A stretch of DNA of 64,000 bases. It comes from Brevundimonas sp. Root1279. Lineage in GTDB: Bacteria; Pseudomonadota; Alphaproteobacteria; Caulobacterales; Caulobacteraceae. The first letter of the stretch is position 1, and every line of letters begins with the position of its first letter. The translations under genes were made by a program, and so were the position numbers. The notes beneath the pieces were generated by a model. That model was not told the origin of the DNA, searched no databases, and was given only the letters and a program-made list of their open reading frames with translations. The stretch spans positions 344,517-408,516 of the forward strand of contig NZ_LMEB01000006.1 of assembly GCF_001425945.1 (NCBI RefSeq). Direction: 5' to 3'. Positions 33,599 to 45,742 of this stretch are shown here, piece after piece.

Positions 33599-33632
33599 AA
33601 GGCCCTGCCGGACGGACGTCCGACAGGGCCTT
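33599..33632. terminator. Bidirectional Rho-independent terminator
   Basis: Stem AAGGCCCTG / CAGGGCCTT extended inside by CGGAC / GTCCG (33599-33632). TTTT flanks it on the minus strand and TTGGTT on the plus strand. It lies between the convergent gene ending at 33580 and ftsH ending at 33653 and can stop both. Confidence 0.85.
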
Positions 33633-33652
33633 GGTTCAAATCAGCGACCAGG

Positions 33653-35577
<1,925 letters not shown>

Positions 35578-35581
<4 letters not shown>

Positions 35582-36906
35582 GCGTCTCTCGATCCCTCGG
35601 GGCGCGGCGCGCCCCGGACTTCTGTGATGTCAGCGTCACAAAATAGGTGGTTCCGGGGCGTTGCGCCATGCGCGCGCGACTCCGTCTCCGCCTCCTGCGT
35701 CACTCCGCCCAACGCCCGCGCCAGTCTGTCTTCGACCAGCGAGCGCGCTCGGACCCCGTCCCCTGCAAGAACCGTCGCAGCCAGTTCGTTCCGGATCAGC
35801 ACAGGCCGCCCCCCCCGCGACGCCGCTGGTTCGCCCGCCAGACGCGCCCGGTCGGCCGGTGACAGGGCGGCCATCCGTCCCGCAGCGGGAAGCACGAACC
35901 AGCCCGGCTCCGTCGCTGTAAGCGCCCAGCGCCCATCCCAGATCGTCTCGTCGCCCGGCGGCAGAGCCAAGGGCGCCGGCGGGCGACGCAGGAATTCCCC
36001 GGCCTCGCGGGTCACGCGGACTTGATCACCGCGGGCCTCGATCCTGGCCCCGCTGAGCGCCGCCGTGAACGTCTCGCCCCCGGCGAGCCGGGCGCGCAGC
36101 CGCTCCAGCCGCTCGCCGCGCGGGGGCCGGTCGCCGCCGCCAGCGCAGACCAGGACGGCGGAGAGAACGCGGGTGCCGATGTCGCGCCGGATCAGGATCA
36201 CGCCCTCGCACGCCGCGACTACCCCGCCCTGCCCCGGCTGGACGTCCGGTTCCGGCTCTGACGCCGCGCCCTCCGCAAGAGCCACGCGCGCGCGGCTGCG
36301 GGCGTAGCGGGGATCGGCGTTGGCGGGATCCTCGATCCAGGTCCGCCCGCGCGCCCGGAGCGCGTCGCGCAGATCGGACCGATGGACGTCGAGCAGGGGT
36401 CGCAACAGCATCAGTCCCCGCCCCTCCGGCCAGACCGGCGAGGGCCCCCATTCGCGCAGGCGGCCGAGGGTCGAGCCGTTCCGGCGCATCCAGGCCTCTT
36501 CCTCGCGGTCGTCGGCGGTGTGGGCGAACAGGATGACCTCGGCCCCGGCCTGGCGGGCGGCGTCGGCCAGCAGACGATGGCGGGCGAGGCGGGCGGCGGC
36601 GGGCAGGCCGGAGGCGGGCTTCGCCCCGCTCCAGTCCAGACCACGCCACGCCGCCCCGGCGGCGCGTGCTGCTTCCGCTGCAAAGGCGGTCCAGCGGGCG
36701 CTATCAGGGCTGAGGCCGTGGTCGACGGTCAGGGCCAGCAGGGGGCGGTCGCGGACGCGGGCCCAGTCCGCGGCCAGGTCCAGCAGGGCGACCGAGTCGC
36801 CCCCGCCGGACAGGGCCAGGGCGACGGGCGCTCTGGACGAGGCCGACAGTCGGGCGTCGATCCGCGCCTCGACCCGGCTGACCCAGGTCGGAGCGGTCTG
36901 GGTCAG
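35578..36906 (-). CDS. tilS: tRNA(Ile)-lysidine synthase TilS, probable CTG start
   Basis: 442 residues from the proposed start. TilS adds lysine to C34 of tRNA(Ile2) so that it reads AUA. The PP-loop ATP motif [12 protein letters not shown] is at about residues 27-38, with [11 protein letters not shown] and [14 protein letters not shown] following; the C-terminal part is poorly conserved, as usual. In this frame no ATG, GTG or TTG lies between 37126 and the PP-loop. CTG at 36906 forms a CTGA overlap with the cpoB stop and has GGAGAGG just before it, matching the coupling pattern of this operon. A TTG at 37128 would add about 74 residues read through cpoB. Confidence 0.88.
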
Positions 36907-37802
36907 CCGCCTCTCCGCGGGGCGGCCGGGCGCGCCGCCGCCGGCGCTGCGCAGGCGTAGCGGGTGCGCAGTTCGGTCGCCCGGGTGCGCAGGGTGGCGC
37001 TGGCGGTCGGGCCATAGCGGCGAGTGAAGGCGTCGAGGGCTCCGCAGGCGTCCGACTTCTGGTTCAGGGACTGCAGCGCTGTGGCGAAATTCACCGTGGC
37101 TTCCGCCGCCCAGATGGTCTGGGGCCAATCGACCAGGGCATCGGCGTAGAAGCTCTTGGCGTTCTCGTAGTCGCCGGCCGAAAGACGCAGGTTGCCGAGG
37201 CGGGCGCTGGCTTCTTGCGCCTGGATCGTATCCGGCCATGCCAGGGTCACGGTCTGCAGGGCGCGGTCGCCCATTTCCGGATCGCTGGCGGCCAGGCGCA
37301 CGGCGGCGGTCAGGTCGCGCGCGGGGTCGCCGGTCGGGGACTCGTCGCTCACCGACGAGCTGAGGATGGCCTCGCGCTGGGCGGCGGCTTCCAGGTCGCG
37401 CACCTTGCCCTCGGCGTCACGGACGCGGGTGTTCAGGGTGGCGTTGGAGCGCTTGGCTTCATCGAGTTCGAAATTCAGGCGTTCCAGGTCGCCATTCACA
37501 TTGCGGAGCGTGGACTCCATGTCCTCAAGCCGACGATCCATGTTGCCAACCCGGCCCTGCAGGGCGACGACCTCGGGGTCCGGCTCAACGAGCACCGGCT
37601 GCCCGGCGGCGTTGCGCTGGGTCAGGGCGCGCTCGAGGCGGCGGACGTTGCGGTCCAGCTGCTCCAGGCGGCGCTTGTCCCATTGGATCGGCTCCATCGG
37701 CGTGGTCTGCGCCACAACCGTCGTCGCACCGACGATCAGGCTGACGCCGAGCGCGGTGACCAGGAAATTCTTCGAGCGGAACATGGTTTGAAGCTTAGGC
37801 AT
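36903..37802 (-). CDS. cpoB: Tol-Pal system protein CpoB (YbgF)
   Basis: 299 residues. A signal peptide (about 7-32) leads to a coiled coil (about 42-150, many heptads; MDRRLEDMESTLRNVNGDLE) and a TPR domain (about 170-285; DYENAKSFYADALVDWPQT). CpoB links Tol-Pal activity with septal peptidoglycan synthesis in the periplasm. ATG at 37784 is an alternative start. It is separated from pal by the DUF3667 gene, an arrangement unlike the usual pal-cpoB adjacency. The stop overlaps the proposed tilS start. Confidence 0.92.
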   Translation of the reverse strand: MPKLQTMFRSKNFLVTALGVSLIVGATTVVAQTTPMEPIQWDKRRLEQLDRNVRRLERALTQRNAAGQPVLVEPDPEVVALQGRVGNMDRRLEDMESTLRNVNGDLERLNFELDEAKRSNATLNTRVRDAEGKVRDLEAAAQREAILSSSVSDESPTGDPARDLTAAVRLAASDPEMGDRALQTVTLAWPDTIQAQEASARLGNLRLSAGDYENAKSFYADALVDWPQTIWAAEATVNFATALQSLNQKSDACGALDAFTRRYGPTASATLRTRATELRTRYACAAPAAARPAAPRRGG

Positions 37803-37841
37803 GGCGAAGTCGTCCCACCGATTTGAGGCCGTCGCAAGGCG

Positions 37842-38939
37842 TCAGCCGGTCAGGCCCAGGGTGATGATGGCGAGCAGGAAGAGGGTGAAGGCGAAGATGC
37901 AGAAGTTGAGCAGCACGAAGGTACGCCACCCGGCGGAAAACCACGACAGGCTGTAGGCCCCTTTCAGCTGGGCGAACATGTGCACCGGCACGCCGAAGAG
38001 GAAGGCGCACGCGCCGAGCACGGCGAAGCCGCTCCACAACGGGCCGAGGATCATCGTCAGCATCGACAGGATGGAGATGGCCGTCAGCGAATAGAGGACG
38101 AAGACCCCGTGGTCGTAGAGGGTGAAACCGCGCCGCCACAGGAAAAGCAAAGCCACGAACGGGATCGAGATCGGGATCAGCAGGAAGCTGAATTTATAGG
38201 CCGTCTGCTGGATCTTGTAGACCGCCAGGTCGGGGTTCAGCAGCTTCTTGGTGATCTTCTCGTTCAGGTGCTCGTTGCCAAAGTTCGGCTTGAGCTGGCC
38301 GGAGGCCGCCGAGTCGTGGACCGCCGCCTGCCAGCTGCCGTCCTTGAAGCCATCGGTGCGCTTGGTCTTGGCGACCGGGGCGCTGGGGATCACGCCGAGG
38401 CCCTTTTCGACAGCGGTGATCGCGGCGCCGCCGACCTTTTCGGCCGAGCCGTCCGACTCCGGCCCCGCCGAGGCGGCGATCTCGTCTCGCGCAGTCTGCA
38501 GGTCGGCGGCCAGCGCCGCGCGATCGGCTTCGGACATATTGCTCGTGACGTCAGTCCCGCCGCCGCCCACGCCGAAGCTGATGACGAAGAACATCAGGAA
38601 GACGGTGAAAAGGAACATCGCCAGCGGCGAGACATAGCGGGTGCGCTTGCCCTCGACCCACTCGCGGGTCAGTCGGCCGGGATTGAGGGCCAGCAGCGGC
38701 AGCGTGCGCCAGATGCGGGCGTCGAAATGCAGCACGCCGTGCAGCATCTCCTCGCCCAGGTGCAGGAGCGATCGGTGCACGTGCGTCGGCTGGCCGCAGT
38801 TGGAGCAGAATTTGCCCTCCACCGCCTGACCGCAGTCGGTGCAGTTGCCGTGGGCGTCGCCGGCGTGACCGGTCGGGCGCTCAAGGGCGCCGGCCAGTAG
38901 GCCGCCGGTCGCCGCCCCGCCTGCTGCATCGATATCCAT
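37842..38939 (-). CDS. DUF3667 zinc-ribbon membrane protein
   Basis: 365 residues. An N-terminal zinc ribbon CTDCGQAVEGKFCSNCGQ (about 33-50) is followed by a membrane-proximal part (GEEMLHGVLHFDARIWRT), a first span about 103-123, a large periplasmic or cytosolic loop of about 120 residues, and four spans from about 235 to the end. DUF3667 proteins of this type are of unknown function. It sits between pal and cpoB, co-directional with the Tol-Pal cluster, 39 bases upstream of cpoB. A terminator after pal (38997-39024) precedes it, so it probably has its own promoter. Confidence 0.85.
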   Translation of the reverse strand: MDIDAAGGAATGGLLAGALERPTGHAGDAHGNCTDCGQAVEGKFCSNCGQPTHVHRSLLHLGEEMLHGVLHFDARIWRTLPLLALNPGRLTREWVEGKRTRYVSPLAMFLFTVFLMFFVISFGVGGGGTDVTSNMSEADRAALAADLQTARDEIAASAGPESDGSAEKVGGAAITAVEKGLGVIPSAPVAKTKRTDGFKDGSWQAAVHDSAASGQLKPNFGNEHLNEKITKKLLNPDLAVYKIQQTAYKFSFLLIPISIPFVALLFLWRRGFTLYDHGVFVLYSLTAISILSMLTMILGPLWSGFAVLGACAFLFGVPVHMFAQLKGAYSLSWFSAGWRTFVLLNFCIFAFTLFLLAIITLGLTG

Positions 38940-38996
38940 GGCAATCCCCCTCGTTCGCCTGAATTTACTCGCCCGGCGGGAGTCCGGTCAAAAGGA

Positions 38997-39024
38997 AAGG
39001 GGCGGCCGTTGCGGGCCGCCCCTT
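38997..39024 (-). terminator. Rho-independent terminator after pal
   Basis: Perfect 11-bp stem (38997-39007 and 39014-39024) with loop of six, followed on the minus strand by TCCTTTTGAC. It begins 24 bases after the pal stop and separates tolQRAB-pal from the DUF3667-cpoB-tilS-ftsH segment. Confidence 0.78.
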
Positions 39025-39048
39025 CCCCGGACGTTCAGATCGGTCGTC

Positions 39049-39603
39049 TTAGCGCGTCGCGCCCGAAACGATGGCGGTGTGGGCGTTGCGGTTGCGGGCC
39101 CAGGCTTCCTCGTTCGAACCTTCAGCAATCGGGCGCTCCTTGCCGAAGCTGATGGTGTCGATGCGGCCGGCCGGGATGCCGCGCTCGATCAGATAGGTGC
39201 GGACCGACTCGGCGCGGCGGGCGCCCAGGGCCAGGTTGTATTCGCGGGTGCCGCGTTCGTCGGCGTTGCCCTCGATGCGGACGGTGACCGACGGATAGCG
39301 CTGCAGCCAGGCGACCTGGGCGTCGAGACGCGGATAGGCGTCCTGACGGACCGAATAGCTGTCGAGGTCGAAGTAGATGCGGTCGCCGACGTTGACGACG
39401 AAGTCCTGCTCCGAACCCGGGGCCGCGGCGCCGAGATTGCCGCCGTCGACCGGACCCGAGGGGGCGGTCGGATAGGCAGGGCCGGACGGCGGGGTCACGT
39501 CGCCGGTCGGCGTCGTCGGCGGGGTGCGCGGGGTGCAGGCGGCCATAGCAGCGGCGGCGACGCCCACGAGAGCCAGTCGGGCCAGGGTCGAGGTCTTCAT
39601 CAT
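39049..39603 (-). CDS. pal: Peptidoglycan-associated lipoprotein Pal
   Basis: 184 residues. The lipoprotein signal ends in AAMAAC with Cys22 as lipid anchor; a Pro/Thr/Gly linker leads to an OmpA-like peptidoglycan-binding domain (about 68-180) with DLDSYSVRQDAYPRLDAQ and RIEGNADERGTREYNLALG, whose Asp and Arg bind diaminopimelate. Pal ties the outer membrane to the wall and works with TolB during cell division. It lies 124 bases after tolB and ends at a strong terminator. Confidence 0.97.
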   Translation of the reverse strand: MMKTSTLARLALVGVAAAAMAACTPRTPPTTPTGDVTPPSGPAYPTAPSGPVDGGNLGAAAPGSEQDFVVNVGDRIYFDLDSYSVRQDAYPRLDAQVAWLQRYPSVTVRIEGNADERGTREYNLALGARRAESVRTYLIERGIPAGRIDTISFGKERPIAEGSNEEAWARNRNAHTAIVSGATR

Positions 39604-39704
39604 CAGTTCGTCTCCGTGCGGGTGGAGGCCTACGCCTCAAGCTTGGCTATAAATATCGGGTACCGTCGCGCCAGCCTTTTCGCCAGTCGCGATAACGCGG
39701 ATTT

Positions 39705-39718
39705 GAGCCGAAAGGCTC
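39705..39718. terminator. Small GAAA-loop hairpin after tolB
   Basis: GAGCC-GAAA-GGCTC stem-loop 9 bases after the tolB stop, in the 124-base gap before pal. It lacks a T run and may be only a weak stop or a structure affecting tolB/pal mRNA balance. Confidence 0.3.
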
Positions 39719-39727
39719 CGCTTGCGA

Positions 39728-41098
39728 TCAGGCAGGGCAGCTGTCGGGGCCGCCGCCGCCCAGGTTGGTGGGCTGTTCATCAAGCAGGGGCGACCAGGCG
39801 GGATCGGTGCCGCGGCCGCCGTAACCGGCCTGGCTGACCACCCGGCCGGAGAGATCGACGGTCCAGAGACGCGTGTCGCCACCCGGGGACTGGCGCGCAA
39901 ACATGATGTAGCGGCCGTTGGGGGCCCAGGACGGGCCTTCCTCGAAATAGCTCGACGACAGGATGCGCTCGCCTGAGCCGTCCGGAGCCATGACCCCGGT
40001 CGAGAAGCGGCCGCCGCCCTGTTTGGTGAAGGCGATCAGGTCGCCGCGCGGGCTCCAGTTCGGGGCGGTGTAGATGCCGCCGCCGCGCGAGATGGCGCGT
40101 TGGCCCGAGCCGTCGGCGCGCATGACATAAAGCCGGGCCGAGCCCGAGCGGTCGGAGGTGAAGACCAGTTGGCTGTTGTCCGGGCTGAACGAGGGCGAGG
40201 TGTCGATGCCCGGATCGGAGGTCAGGCGGCGCACCTGGCGGGTGGCCAGGTCCATCACATAGACGTCGGTGTTGCCGCCCCGGATGATCGAGAAGGCCAT
40301 CTTGGTGCCGTCGTTCGAGAAGCGCGGCGCGAGCACCTGGCCGTCGAACTCGCCCAGAGACTCGCGGCGCTGGGTCGAAAGGTTGAACAGGTAGATGCGG
40401 CTGTAGTCCTTGCCGAGCGCCACATAGGTGATCTCGTTCGGGTCGCTGAGCGAGAACCGCGGCGACATGATCACCTCGTCCCCCTGGGTCAGGTAGAACG
40501 GGTTGAAGCCGTCCTGGTCCGAGATGGCCAGGCGCGACAGGCGGTTCAGCTGGGTGCCGCTCTCCGCCACAAACAGCACGCGGCTGTCGAAGAAGCCCGC
40601 CTCGCCGGTCATGCGCTGATAGACCAGGTCAGCGATCTTGTGACCGATGCGGCGCCACTGCTCGGGCGTGGCGGTGAAGCGGTAGGCCACGAGCTGGCAC
40701 TGGCGGTACGGATCGTACAGGCGGAAGCCGAAGTCGTTGCGGCCGTCCGGACGCGGCGTCACCGAGCCGTACAGCACCGCCTGGGCGCCGATCGACGTCC
40801 ACTGGGGGAAGTTCGGCGCATTGGCCAGGCTCAGCCCGGTCTCGACGAAGCTGTTCGGATCCAGCGGCTCGAAATAGCCCGAGCGGCGCAGGTCGGCGCG
40901 GATCACCGAGCCCAGGTCCGCGCCGTTCTGACCCTCGAAATTGACCACCGCGACCGGGAAGGGGCGCAGGTTGGCCTCGTTGATCTCATAGACCTGATCC
41001 GGCGCCGGTTGCGCCGGTTGCGTCTGCGCCATCAGCGGCGTGGCCGCGACGGTGCAGGCCAGGGCGACGACGAACTTCAGAGCGGTCATGGTCTTCAT
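39728..41098 (-). CDS. tolB: Tol-Pal translocation protein TolB
   Basis: 456 residues. A signal peptide (about 1-24, ending LMAQ) is followed by an N-terminal domain (about 40-165) that interacts with Pal/TolA and a six-bladed beta-propeller (about 200-450) built of repeats such as SPDNSQLVFTSDRSGSARLY and SPRGDLIAFTKQGGG. TolB docks Pal in the periplasm and is released by TolA. An alternative ATG is 3 codons in. It follows tolA by 85 bases. Confidence 0.97.
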   Translation of the reverse strand: MKTMTALKFVVALACTVAATPLMAQTQPAQPAPDQVYEINEANLRPFPVAVVNFEGQNGADLGSVIRADLRRSGYFEPLDPNSFVETGLSLANAPNFPQWTSIGAQAVLYGSVTPRPDGRNDFGFRLYDPYRQCQLVAYRFTATPEQWRRIGHKIADLVYQRMTGEAGFFDSRVLFVAESGTQLNRLSRLAISDQDGFNPFYLTQGDEVIMSPRFSLSDPNEITYVALGKDYSRIYLFNLSTQRRESLGEFDGQVLAPRFSNDGTKMAFSIIRGGNTDVYVMDLATRQVRRLTSDPGIDTSPSFSPDNSQLVFTSDRSGSARLYVMRADGSGQRAISRGGGIYTAPNWSPRGDLIAFTKQGGGRFSTGVMAPDGSGERILSSSYFEEGPSWAPNGRYIMFARQSPGGDTRLWTVDLSGRVVSQAGYGGRGTDPAWSPLLDEQPTNLGGGGPDSCPA

Positions 41099-41183
41099 CA
41101 GGCTATCGATCCGTTTCGTATCTCTGAGCTTTGCAGATGGTCGTCCGCAATAAGGCGACTTTCAGGCTAAGCCGTCCTGACGG

Positions 41184-41990
41184 CTACTGATTTGCGCAAA
41201 CGCGGTCGGCCCGGAAGCGCAAGGTGATCTGGGAAGGTTCCCAGTCGTCGGGCAGGCGGAAGGGCTGCGCCGCGGCGATTGCGCGCCGCATCGTGTCCGT
41301 GGCGCTTCGCCAGGCGGCGCCCGAGCCCTGGTCGAGGAAGGTCGGGCCCGAGGTGACGCGGCCGTTCTCACCGACGGTCATGCGGACCGTCACGATCAAT
41401 TCGCGCGCGCCCGGCAGGTCGCACTGGAAGTCCCAGCGGTCCTGCACCTGGCCGCTGATGGCCTGCAGCTGCGGACCGGTCGCCCGGGCGGCCGCGCCGG
41501 CGCCCCGTTCGCCGGCGGGCGGCTGAGTGCTCGGATTGCGCGGCGGGCGCGGGTTGCGGGGGCCCTGCTTCTGGAAGCGGCGCGGATCGAACTCCGGCTC
41601 GGGCGGCGTGACCGGGCCCTTTTTGGCCGGCGGCGGACGGGTCGCCGGGGGCGGGGGCGGCGTGCGCGGGGTGTTCGGACGAGGCGCGACAGCCTTCTCG
41701 GGGGGACGCGGGGTCGGCGGCGTCGGGACGGGCTCGGGTTCCGGCGGGGGCGGCTCCGGCAGGGTCGGCTCCGGCGCCGTGACCGGATCAGACGCAGTCA
41801 GGTCGTCGGTCGGATTGTCGGCCGGGCCGGCCTCGATGACCGTGCTGGAAATGATCGACACCGGCACCGAGTTGATCATCGGGCGCGAGGGCGCCTGCCC
41901 GACCTTCCACAAAAGGGCGAGCGCGAAACATCCGACCACCACTGCGTGGACGACGATCGAAACGATCAGCGAGACGCCGGGACGATCCAA
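41184..41990 (-). CDS. tolA: TolA-type energy transducer with proline-rich stalk
   Basis: 268 residues. One N-terminal membrane anchor (about 7-27) with the SxxxH motif (SIVVHAVVV) that contacts TolQ/TolR, then a Pro-rich stalk (about 65-165, many PEP/PPP), and a C-terminal TonB/TolA-like domain (about 178-268) with QVQDRWDFQC and VRMTVGENGRVTSGP. TolA couples the proton motive force to Pal/TolB movement. E. coli TolA has a long Ala/Lys helix; here the stalk is extended polyproline, as in TonB. Position right after tolR, 4 bases away, makes the assignment firm. Confidence 0.93.
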   Translation of the reverse strand: MDRPGVSLIVSIVVHAVVVGCFALALLWKVGQAPSRPMINSVPVSIISSTVIEAGPADNPTDDLTASDPVTAPEPTLPEPPPPEPEPVPTPPTPRPPEKAVAPRPNTPRTPPPPPATRPPPAKKGPVTPPEPEFDPRRFQKQGPRNPRPPRNPSTQPPAGERGAGAAARATGPQLQAISGQVQDRWDFQCDLPGARELIVTVRMTVGENGRVTSGPTFLDQGSGAAWRSATDTMRRAIAAAQPFRLPDDWEPSQITLRFRADRVCANQ

Positions 41991-41994
41991 GCGA

Positions 41995-42456
<462 letters not shown>

Positions 42457-42459
42457 GGC

Positions 42460-43173
<714 letters not shown>

Positions 43174-43302
43174 CCAGTCGTCCTTTGCGTCCGTCCATCC
43201 CTGTGCATCGGACAGGCGTGGCCGTTGTGTGGCGATGTCAGCCGGGTCTAGCGGGGCGCGCCGCTCGCGTCACCCGTCTGCATCTGACAGGTGTGTGAAC
43301 GG

Positions 43303-43752
43303 TCAAGCTTGGGGCGGCAACCAGGGCGTGATCCGCTCGACCAGCGCCCGCGTCGGACGCCGCGGACGGCCATCCATGTGGATGCAGACCGCTTCGACCT
43401 CGGCCCGGCACAGCTCGACCTCGCCGCGCCAGATCGACTGCCCGATGAGCAGACGCGGCCCCTTGACGGCCCTGTACTGGGTGCGCACCACCAGCTCGTC
43501 GTCGATACGGGCCGGCTTGAGGTAGGCGATCTCCAGCTTCGAGACGACGAAGGCCATCGGCTCGTCGCCATCCAGCAGCTCGGCGTGGCCGACGCCCATC
43601 AGGCGCAGCGCATCCGACCGGCCGCGCTCGAAATAGCGCACATAGTTGGCGTGATAGACGAGGCCAGTGAAGTCGGTGTCCTCATAGTAGACCCGCACCG
43701 GCAGCCGGTGCTCGGTCCCCTCGAAACGGCCGGCGGTGGGTCGGTCGGTCAT
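43303..43752 (-). CDS. ybgC: Tol-Pal-associated acyl-CoA thioesterase YbgC
   Basis: 149 residues, a 4HBT hotdog-fold thioesterase. The catalytic Asp is in YYEDTDFTGLVYHANYVRY (about 25-43), followed by FERGRSDALR. YbgC hydrolyses short acyl-CoA esters and is co-encoded with Tol-Pal in many proteobacteria. The start MTDRPTAGRF at 43752 overlaps the stop of the upstream membrane-protein gene (ATGA, 43749-43752), and the long in-frame extension upstream is a shadow. Confidence 0.94.
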   Translation of the reverse strand: MTDRPTAGRFEGTEHRLPVRVYYEDTDFTGLVYHANYVRYFERGRSDALRLMGVGHAELLDGDEPMAFVVSKLEIAYLKPARIDDELVVRTQYRAVKGPRLLIGQSIWRGEVELCRAEVEAVCIHMDGRPRRPTRALVERITPWLPPQA

Positions 43753-44267
43753 GCGGCCTCCAAACGACGGCGCAGGTAGGCCAGGATCACCGCCTCGTCG
43801 TCGCGCGCCAGATAGCGGCAACCCGTGACGAGGGCGAAGCCGAACAGGAACATGCCGCCAGGCACGAGGACAAAGTATATCCAGTCCCCTTCGACCGGCG
43901 ACCCGCCAGCCACGCCCTGGAGGGCGAGGCTGCAAAAGAGGAGAAGGAAGCCGAACCAGGCCAGCATGAGGATCCGCACGGGCATCGAGACTCCGGCGAC
44001 GGTCTGAACGATGGCGTTGCCCCGGTTGTCGGCGACGCTGACGCTTACGACGGTGCGGAAGCTGTTTTGATAGAAGATTCGGCGCACGACCCTGGCCTCG
44101 CGGCCCAACATCCGGCCCCTCACGGCGCCGACCTCGCCGCCGAACAATCCGCTGAAATCCTCCTGGAGCCGGACCAAACACTCTTCAGCGCTCAGGTCCG
44201 ACCTGAACTGCGTCCGCCGATCGCGCCATCCCGACTGGAACAGGGTCCAGATCGCGCCACCAATCAC
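43749..44267 (-). CDS. Hypothetical two-span membrane protein between ruvB and ybgC
   Basis: 172 residues. A soluble N-terminal half (LSAEECLVRLQEDFSGLFGG; VRGRMLGREARVVRRIFYQN) precedes two membrane spans (about 98-116 and 126-147) and a short basic tail ending LRRRLEAA. The start is GTG at 44267, whose GTGA overlaps the stop of the gene upstream; the fold would be truncated from any later ATG. It overlaps ybgC at its 3' end, so all three genes are translationally coupled. Family not recognised. Confidence 0.75.
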   Translation of the reverse strand: MIGGAIWTLFQSGWRDRRTQFRSDLSAEECLVRLQEDFSGLFGGEVGAVRGRMLGREARVVRRIFYQNSFRTVVSVSVADNRGNAIVQTVAGVSMPVRILMLAWFGFLLLFCSLALQGVAGGSPVEGDWIYFVLVPGGMFLFGFALVTGCRYLARDDEAVILAYLRRRLEAA

Positions 44268-44641
44268 GAACGTCCCCGCGCGACATTGGCCCGGACCAGG
44301 AAGCCCGGGCACAGGTCCCTCAGCATCTCGTCGAACTCGGCCTTCAGCGGATCCGTCTCCAGCAGAATGCGGTTCGGGCGCGAGATGAAGACGGTCAGCT
44401 GGCCGCTGTGGGAGACATAGCCGCAGACCGCGCGGCGGCGGCCGGTCTCGGTGTAGCGGATCACCGCATGGCGGCCGATCAGGTCGCGCAGCTGCTCCTG
44501 GGCCCGCGCCTCGGGATCGACCTTCTGCGCGCCGAGCGCTCCTCCCTGACTGACGATCCAGAGCACCCCGACGCCGAGAAGCAGCACAGCTCCGCCCAAC
44601 ACGGTGATCAACCGGTCCGCCCTGATGACCCGACGCGTCAT
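44264..44641 (-). CDS. Hypothetical membrane-anchored protein downstream of ruvB
   Basis: 125 residues: a basic start, one membrane span (about 12-31), then a soluble domain (about 45-122) with a pattern ARAQEQLRDLIGRHAVIRYT, RRAVCGYVSHSGQLTVFIS and DEMLRDLCPGFL. Two Cys are present in the predicted periplasmic part and could form a disulphide. It lies 58 bases after ruvB and overlaps the next gene by GTGA. Function unknown; co-transcription with ybgC suggests an envelope role. Confidence 0.75.
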   Translation of the reverse strand: MTRRVIRADRLITVLGGAVLLLGVGVLWIVSQGGALGAQKVDPEARAQEQLRDLIGRHAVIRYTETGRRRAVCGYVSHSGQLTVFISRPNRILLETDPLKAEFDEMLRDLCPGFLVRANVARGRS

Positions 44642-44699
44642 GTTCGCTCCCTCGACCGAACGACCATGACGGGGTTTCACGGCGAGGTGAAGGCGTTGA

Positions 44700-45740
44700 T
44701 CACTTGCCGCCGAACAGATCGCCGGCCTGGGGCGCCTTGGGCGGCTCGGTCAGGCCGAGGTGGGCGTAGGCCCGCGCGCAGGCCATCCGGCCGCGGGGCG
44801 TGCGCTGGATGAAGCCCTGCTGCAGCAGATAGGGCTCGATCACGTCCTCGACGGCGTCGCGCGCCTCGGCGATGGCGGCGGCGAGCGTGTCCATGCCGAC
44901 CGGCCCGCCGCCGTAATTCTCGATCAGGGCCTTGAGGAAGCGGCGGTCGTTCGAGTCCAGGCCGACCTCGTCGATCTCCAGCCGGGCCAGGGCCCGCGCC
45001 GCCTCCAGCTTGCCTATCGAGGCCGCCCCGTCCGCCGAGGCGAAGTCGCGCACGCGGCGGAGCAGCCGCCCGGCCACGCGCGGCGTGCCCCGCGACCGCG
45101 AGGCGATCTCCAGAGCCCCCTCCTCCGTCAGGGGCGCGCCGAGCTTGCGGGCCGCCCCCATGACCACCCGGGTCAGCTCCTGCGGCGTGTAGAACTCCAG
45201 CCGCAGCGGGATGCCGAAACGGTCGCGCAGCGGCGTGGCCAGCAAACCGGCCCGCGTCGTCGCCCCGACCAGGGTGAAGGGCGCCAGGTCGATGCGCACC
45301 GAGCGCGCCGACGGCCCCTCGCCGATGATCAGATCCAGCACATGGTCCTCCATGGCCGGATAGAGGATCTCCTCGACCGCCGGGGCGAGGCGGTGGATCT
45401 CGTCGATGAAGAGGACGTCGCGCGGCTCGAGATTGGTCAGGATGGCCGCCAGGTCCCCCGCCTTGGCCAGGATCGGGCCCGAGGTGGCGCGAAAGCCGAC
45501 GCCCAGTTCGCGCGACACGATCTGCGCCAGGGTGGTCTTGCCCAGTCCCGGCGGGCCGAACAGGAGGACGTGGTCCAAGGCCTCCTGACGATGCCGGGCG
45601 GCGTCGATGAAGACCTTCAGATTGCCCTTGGCCTGCTCCTGGCCGACGAACTCCGACAGGGTCTGCGGGCGCAGCGCCTTGTCGTGGACTTCGCCGGGGG
45701 CGGGCTGTCCCGATACGAGCCTGTCCTCAGTCATGCTCAT
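44700..45740 (-). CDS. ruvB: Holliday junction branch-migration helicase RuvB
   Basis: 346 residues. AAA+ motor with Walker [14 protein letters not shown] (about 61-73), Walker [12 protein letters not shown] (about 109-119), sensor 1 GATTRAGLL, and a C-terminal winged helix with [20 protein letters not shown]. RuvB pumps DNA through the RuvA-bound junction. ATG at 45734 is an alternative start. It is separated from ruvA by 147 bases containing an inverted pair of REP-like elements (45743-45877), unusual because ruvA and ruvB are normally almost adjacent. Confidence 0.98.
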   Translation of the reverse strand: MSMTEDRLVSGQPAPGEVHDKALRPQTLSEFVGQEQAKGNLKVFIDAARHRQEALDHVLLFGPPGLGKTTLAQIVSRELGVGFRATSGPILAKAGDLAAILTNLEPRDVLFIDEIHRLAPAVEEILYPAMEDHVLDLIIGEGPSARSVRIDLAPFTLVGATTRAGLLATPLRDRFGIPLRLEFYTPQELTRVVMGAARKLGAPLTEEGALEIASRSRGTPRVAGRLLRRVRDFASADGAASIGKLEAARALARLEIDEVGLDSNDRRFLKALIENYGGGPVGMDTLAAAIAEARDAVEDVIEPYLLQQGFIQRTPRGRMACARAYAHLGLTEPPKAPQAGDLFGGK

Positions 45741-45742
45741 AT

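Noticed and set aside
37126..37128. TTG as the start of tilS
   Set aside because: It would add about 74 residues read out of frame through cpoB, unlike any TilS N-terminus; the coupled CTG is more economical.
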